From Syntrophaceae bacterium (GTDB taxonomy: Bacteria > Desulfobacterota > Syntrophia > Syntrophales > UBA5619): a stretch of 9,452 nt of DNA. Location: NCBI GenBank assembly GCA_919902745.1, contig CAKKRN010000007.1, positions 2,407 through 11,858 of the forward strand, in the 5' to 3' direction. Each line of letters opens with the position of its first letter. Within the stretch, counting starts at the first letter, position 1. A model generated the notes under the pieces. It was not told the DNA's origin and did no database searches. It saw nothing but the letters and a program-made list of their open reading frames with translations. Below are positions 6,256 to 9,452 of this stretch, in pieces. The position numbers and the translations under genes were made by a program.

Positions 6256-6289
6256 AGCACTCAGCACTCAGCACTCAGCACTCAGCACT
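6256..6289. repeat. Heptamer tandem repeat (AGCACTC, nearly five copies)
   Basis: Four exact copies of AGCACTC (6256-6283) are followed by AGCACT (6284-6289). The array fills much of the 81-bp gap between the two ATPase genes, the longest gap within the importer operon. Seven-base units can slip during replication, so copy number may vary between strains. Since the array is untranslated and lies about 20 bp before the next start codon, any effect would be on mRNA structure or spacing, not reading frame. Confidence 0.9.
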
Positions 6290-6309
6290 ATGTTTTTAAC
6301 GGGGGGCTC

Positions 6310-7005
6310 ATGACGATGAATAACGGAGAGATCCTGACCGTCAGAAACCTCAATGTCTCTTACGGTGAAGCGAAGGTTCTGTTTGATATCGATCTGGGCG
6401 TCAAGCCCGGCCAAGTGGTGGCCTGCGTGGGCCGCAACGGGGCGGGCAAATCCACCCTGCTCAAGAGCATTGCGGGATTTCTGAAACCGCTCTCGGGATC
6501 GGTCACCTGTGACGGCATCGGTTTGATCGGTCTGATGTCCTACGATATCGCCAAAATGGGAATCAAGTACATTCCCCAGGACAAAAAGGTCTTTTCCGAT
6601 CTGACCGTCCGGGAGAATCTGGAGCTGGGCAGCTACGCAACCAAGGATTACAACTGGGACCAGGTCACCGACTATTTTCCCAAACTCAAGCAGCTCATGG
6701 ATCGCAAGGCAGGGCATCTGAGCGGCGGGGAGCGCCAGATGCTGATGATCGGCAGGGCCATCCTGGGCAGCCCCAAGGTGCTCTTGATCGATGAACCCAC
6801 CGAGGGGCTGGCCCCCAGCATCGTTTCCCATTTAAGGGTTGTTTTCGGTGAGTTGAGAAAGAAATCGTCCCTGGTGATTGTCGAACAGAACCTGCCTCTG
6901 ATTTGCGCCATCTCCGACAAGGTTTACGCCATCAAAGAGGGACGCATCATCAAGGAGCTTGCGGGGGAATCTGTCAAAGCGAATATCTGCGAACAGTATC
7001 TTTAA
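6310..7005 (+). CDS. livF: ABC importer ATPase, LivF type
   Basis: 231-residue cytoplasmic ATPase, the second nucleotide-binding subunit of the importer. Motifs: Walker A GRNGAGKS (41-48), Q-loop Q90 in YIPQ, signature LSGGE (137-141), Walker B VLLIDEP (157-163), followed by TEGLAPS, a LivF hallmark. The usual switch histidine is replaced by Q193 in VEQN, which is normal for LivF. ATG at 6310 and ATG at 6316 are both in frame; GGGGGG (6301-6306) lies 3 nt from the first and 9 nt from the second, so the second may be the one used. Length is normal for the family. The 81-bp gap before it carries a heptamer repeat. Confidence 0.93.
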   Translation: MTMNNGEILTVRNLNVSYGEAKVLFDIDLGVKPGQVVACVGRNGAGKSTLLKSIAGFLKPLSGSVTCDGIGLIGLMSYDIAKMGIKYIPQDKKVFSDLTVRENLELGSYATKDYNWDQVTDYFPKLKQLMDRKAGHLSGGERQMLMIGRAILGSPKVLLIDEPTEGLAPSIVSHLRVVFGELRKKSSLVIVEQNLPLICAISDKVYAIKEGRIIKELAGESVKANICEQYL

Positions 7006-7026
7006 AAGGATTAAAGAGGGATTCCG

Positions 7027-7989
7027 ATGATGAAACTGTTCAGATGGTGGCGGGGCATACTGTTGGCGTTTTTGCTGCTGGCCGTGTTGAGGTTCTTCCT
7101 GCCGCTGCCCTTCTCCAACGAGATCATTATTTTTTCCATCTACACGATGGGTTGCAGCTTCCTTCTGGGGCGCGTCGGGTTTATTTCATTCGGGCAGCCG
7201 GCCTATCTGGCGACAGGGGCCTATGCAACCGCCTTTTATCTCTTTTACTTCGGCACTAACCCCTATATCGGCATTTTGATCGGAATTCTGGCGGGGCTGC
7301 TCATCTCTCTCATCGTCGGCCCTCTTTTTGTCCGACTGCGCAGCGACTATTTTGCGCTGGTGAATCTGGCGCTGGCGGTGATTATCTTCTATATGTTGCA
7401 GAAAGTCCTCGTGGATATTACCAAGGGAGACAACGGGCTTTGGTTTTTGACAAACATCGCCTCCACGCCCGTACTGGATCTGTCCAAACCAAACCATTTC
7501 TATATCTTCGCTTTTCTCGTGGCCCTGGCCATCTGGGCGCTCTACAAATACCTCAACGACACCATCTACGGCGCCTGCTGCCTGGCCTCGAAGATCAATG
7601 AAGACAAGGTCAAATTTCTCGGATACAGCAATTTCAAAATCCGTCTGACGGCTTTCGTCATCGCCAATACGACGACCGCGCTGGCCGGTTCGATGTATGC
7701 AATCTATCTGGGCTTTGTGAGCCCGGAAATGACCAGTGCGCACCGCGCCGCCGATCCGGTCGTGGTCACGATTCTCGGAGGCGTTGGAACGCTTTACGGT
7801 CCCATCGTCGGGGCGATCGCCTACACCGGCATGAAGGACCTGATCAGCGGACTGATCGGCAACTGGGAGCTCTTCATCGGCTTTCTGCTGGTTTTTATCA
7901 TGCTTGCCGGCGAAAAGGGCATCTGGGGCACATTGGAGCCGCTGCTGAAAAAGGCGCTCTTCCGGAAGAATGCTTTCAAATCAGAATGA
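7027..7989 (+). CDS. livM: ABC importer inner-membrane permease, LivM type
   Basis: 320-residue inner-membrane permease forming one half of the transport channel. ATG at 7027 has AAAGAGGG ending 6 nt upstream. Strongly hydrophobic segments lie near residues 11-27, 33-54, 62-76, 80-100, 108-129, 158-176, 205-231, 244-268 and 280-293. Family motifs are FGQPAYLATGAY (55-66), corresponding to the usual SLGHAAFFGIGAY, then the cytoplasmic loop that docks on the ATPase (about 178-205, with KFLGYSNFKIRLTAF), and ILGGVGTLYGP (about 248-258). The gap from the LivF-type gene is 21 bp, consistent with one transcript. Confidence 0.93.
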   Translation: MMKLFRWWRGILLAFLLLAVLRFFLPLPFSNEIIIFSIYTMGCSFLLGRVGFISFGQPAYLATGAYATAFYLFYFGTNPYIGILIGILAGLLISLIVGPLFVRLRSDYFALVNLALAVIIFYMLQKVLVDITKGDNGLWFLTNIASTPVLDLSKPNHFYIFAFLVALAIWALYKYLNDTIYGACCLASKINEDKVKFLGYSNFKIRLTAFVIANTTTALAGSMYAIYLGFVSPEMTSAHRAADPVVVTILGGVGTLYGPIVGAIAYTGMKDLISGLIGNWELFIGFLLVFIMLAGEKGIWGTLEPLLKKALFRKNAFKSE

Positions 7990-8007
7990 TAGGGGTGACA
8001 ATTGGCG

Positions 8008-8880
8008 ATGATGGACACACAACTGCTGATTTCCGGCGTTATCTTCGGGTTGAGCATCGGTAGCATCTTTTTCCTGATGGCTATCGGCTTGTCTCTCTGT
8101 TTCGGTTTGATGCGTATCATCAGCCTCGACCAGTTGCTCTACTATTCCATCGGCGCGTATATCACCTACTCCATCAGCCTCGTGACGGGCAGCTTGTGGC
8201 TCGGTGCGCTGGCGGGGATGGTCGTTGCGGGAGTCATCAGTTTCGGCGTGGAACGGTTCATATTCCTGCGCATCTACGAACGGGATATCGCCTTCACGAT
8301 GATCGCCTCTTTCGGGGTCCTGATCGGCGGCGTGGGCGTGATCAAGTCGATCTGGGGCGTGATCCCCCGTCCGGTTCCCATTCCGATGGTCACTCAGATC
8401 AGCATTCTGGGCACAGAAGTTCCTTTCTACCGATTGCTTGTCGTCGTCATCTCCCTTCTCGTTTATGTCGCGATCTGGCTCTTTTTAAACCGGACGATTA
8501 TCGGGAAGGCAATCCGGGCCGGCATCGAGGATGTGGAACATGTCGAGGGCCTCGGAATCAACGTGTACCGCTTGTTCACCACCACCTTCATCATCGCCGG
8601 AACGCTGTCCGGGCTGGCCGGGGGACTGCATGCGCCGCTGATTATGGTCGATCCCCAGATGGGGCTCGAAGTGATGCCGTTCGTGTTCATGGTCGTCATC
8701 ATCGGCGGGCTGGGCAGCATCAAAGGGACGCTGATATCGGCTTTTCTCGTCGGGCAGGTCGTTTCGCTCGGATCCCTCATCTACGCCCCGCTGGCGCAGA
8801 TGGCGCCGTTTGCGATCATGCTGCTGATTCTTCTGATCAAACCGACCGGTCTTTATGGCAGCAAGCTGTTGAAACGTTGA
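8008..8880 (+). CDS. livH: ABC importer inner-membrane permease, LivH type
   Basis: 290-residue inner-membrane permease, partner of the LivM-type subunit. ATG at 8008 is chosen with AGGGGTGA (7991-7998) 9 nt upstream; an in-frame TTG at 8002 is only 3 nt from that site. Almost the whole chain is hydrophobic. The LivH hallmark GLSLCFGLMRIIS is at 27-39, the ATPase-docking loop GKAIRAGIEDVEHVEGLGIN lies at about 163-182, and IIGGLGSIKGT is near the C-terminus. In most LivH proteins the first motif continues as NFAHG; here it reads SLDQL, so the usual Asn and His are absent. It is the last gene of the operon, 18 bp after the LivM-type gene. No clear terminator hairpin follows. Confidence 0.93.
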   Translation: MMDTQLLISGVIFGLSIGSIFFLMAIGLSLCFGLMRIISLDQLLYYSIGAYITYSISLVTGSLWLGALAGMVVAGVISFGVERFIFLRIYERDIAFTMIASFGVLIGGVGVIKSIWGVIPRPVPIPMVTQISILGTEVPFYRLLVVVISLLVYVAIWLFLNRTIIGKAIRAGIEDVEHVEGLGINVYRLFTTTFIIAGTLSGLAGGLHAPLIMVDPQMGLEVMPFVFMVVIIGGLGSIKGTLISAFLVGQVVSLGSLIYAPLAQMAPFAIMLLILLIKPTGLYGSKLLKR

Positions 8881-8892
8881 CGGCGATGGAGG

Positions 8893-9429
8893 CTACTTGA
8901 GCAGGTTGTAGGCCGCAGGATCGAAGGGCGAGCCCGCCACGAAGATCCGGGTTCCCATCTCACGGTCCAGCATGAAGATTCCCTGCTTGCTGTCGCCGAC
9001 CATTTCGATCTGCCGGGCCGCCCTGTCCGTGTTGCTCTCCTCCTCGATCTGCTCGTTGGCAAACCAAGCGAGGATCGGCTCCGCCGTGTAGTCGTTTTCC
9101 TCGCGGGCGATCTTGATCAGGTTGTGTATCTTTGCCGTGACGAACTGTTCGTGCGCATAGGCGTCCTTCCAGGCCTCCAACGGGCTTTCCCAAGTCAGCT
9201 TGAGCTGCTTGAGATCCAGCAGGACTACCGCGCCCCCCCGGCTGATGATATGGTCGAAGAACTTCATCGCGTGGATCGTCTCCTCATGGACTTGGCAACG
9301 CATCCAGTGGGCCATCCCGTCCAGGTTTTGGGAATGGAAATAGGCGACCATGGAGAGATAGATATAGGAGGACTCCAGTTCATGTTTAATCTGCTCGTTC
9401 ATCGCATCGAACATCTTTTTACTGATCAT
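8893..9429 (-). CDS. ftnA: Non-haem bacterial ferritin
   Basis: 178-residue iron-storage protein that would assemble into a 24-subunit cage, oxidise Fe(II) and store ferric mineral. ATG at 9429 has AAGGAG 8 nt upstream; an in-frame TTG at 9447 overlaps that ribosome site and is rejected. The iron-binding positions recalled from E. coli FtnA are all present at the same numbering: E17, E50 and H53 (site A), E94 and E130 (site B), E49, E126 and E129 (site C), plus Q127, Y24 and W122. The haem-ligand methionine of bacterioferritin is not evident, so this is FtnA type. The gene converges on the importer operon with 12 bp between stops. Only 23 bp lie upstream in the window, so its promoter and any Fur site are not visible. 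Confidence 0.95.
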   Translation of the reverse strand: MISKKMFDAMNEQIKHELESSYIYLSMVAYFHSQNLDGMAHWMRCQVHEETIHAMKFFDHIISRGGAVVLLDLKQLKLTWESPLEAWKDAYAHEQFVTAKIHNLIKIAREENDYTAEPILAWFANEQIEEESNTDRAARQIEMVGDSKQGIFMLDREMGTRIFVAGSPFDPAAYNLLK

Positions 9430-9452
9430 CTGTTTTTCTCCTTTCAATGTTT

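Noticed and set aside
8881..8892. Bidirectional terminator between the LivH-type and ferritin genes
   Set aside because: The 12-bp gap holds no inverted repeat with a T run, and none was seen just inside either gene end.
1..9452. CRISPR array, tRNA or rRNA genes, phage or integrase genes, toxin-antitoxin or defence genes
   Set aside because: No regularly spaced direct repeats, cloverleaf-like sequences or proteins of these types were recognised; every long coding region is accounted for by signalling, transport or iron storage.

Overview
The window looks like chromosomal DNA from a Gram-negative bacterium, most plausibly a deltaproteobacterium (Desulfobacterota-like). The signs are periplasmic and inner-membrane systems, a sigma-54 activator with a matching promoter, a branched-chain amino-acid-type (Liv) transporter, and a 30-bp-arm palindrome of a kind I recall from that group. 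The taxonomic call is inference; nothing here fixes a genus.

Left part (1-3900): a ZraP/ZraS/ZraR-like envelope-stress or metal-stress module. On the minus strand, a membrane histidine kinase (1223-3025) is followed by a sigma-54-dependent response regulator (1-1155), which is cut by the left edge of the window before its DNA-binding domain. A perfect inverted repeat with 30-bp arms (1168-1230) sits between them and supplies the kinase stop codon. Diverging on the plus strand is a small secreted LTxxQ-type protein (3306-3827) resembling ZraP. It lies behind a full-consensus sigma-54 promoter (3199-3215) with a palindrome about 130 bp upstream of the predicted start of transcription. Together these form a closed circuit: kinase, sigma-54 activator and secreted chaperone-like target. 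A strong terminator (3843-3900) ends the ZraP-like gene.

Middle and right (3959-8880): a complete five-gene ABC importer operon of the Liv/HAAT family on the plus strand. It starts from a near-perfect sigma-70-type promoter (TTGACA-17 bp-TATACT, 3959-3987) and a leader of about 140 nt. The order is binding protein, ATPase (LivG type), ATPase (LivF type), permease (LivM type), permease (LivH type). This differs from the K-H-M-G-F order of the E. coli liv operon. A GC-rich hairpin separates the binding protein from the ATPases, and a heptamer tandem repeat lies between the two ATPase genes. The ligand cannot be determined from sequence alone.

Right edge (8893-9429): a non-haem ferritin on the minus strand with a full set of ferroxidase-centre ligands, converging on the importer operon with only 12 bp between stop codons.

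Most of the window is ordinary. The points worth a second look are the palindrome wedged between kinase and regulator, the unusual metal-ligand profile of the ZraP-like protein (Met/Cys-rich, one His), the proline-rich stretch in the kinase sensor domain, and the divergent regulatory region. I did not find evidence for a wholly new system.
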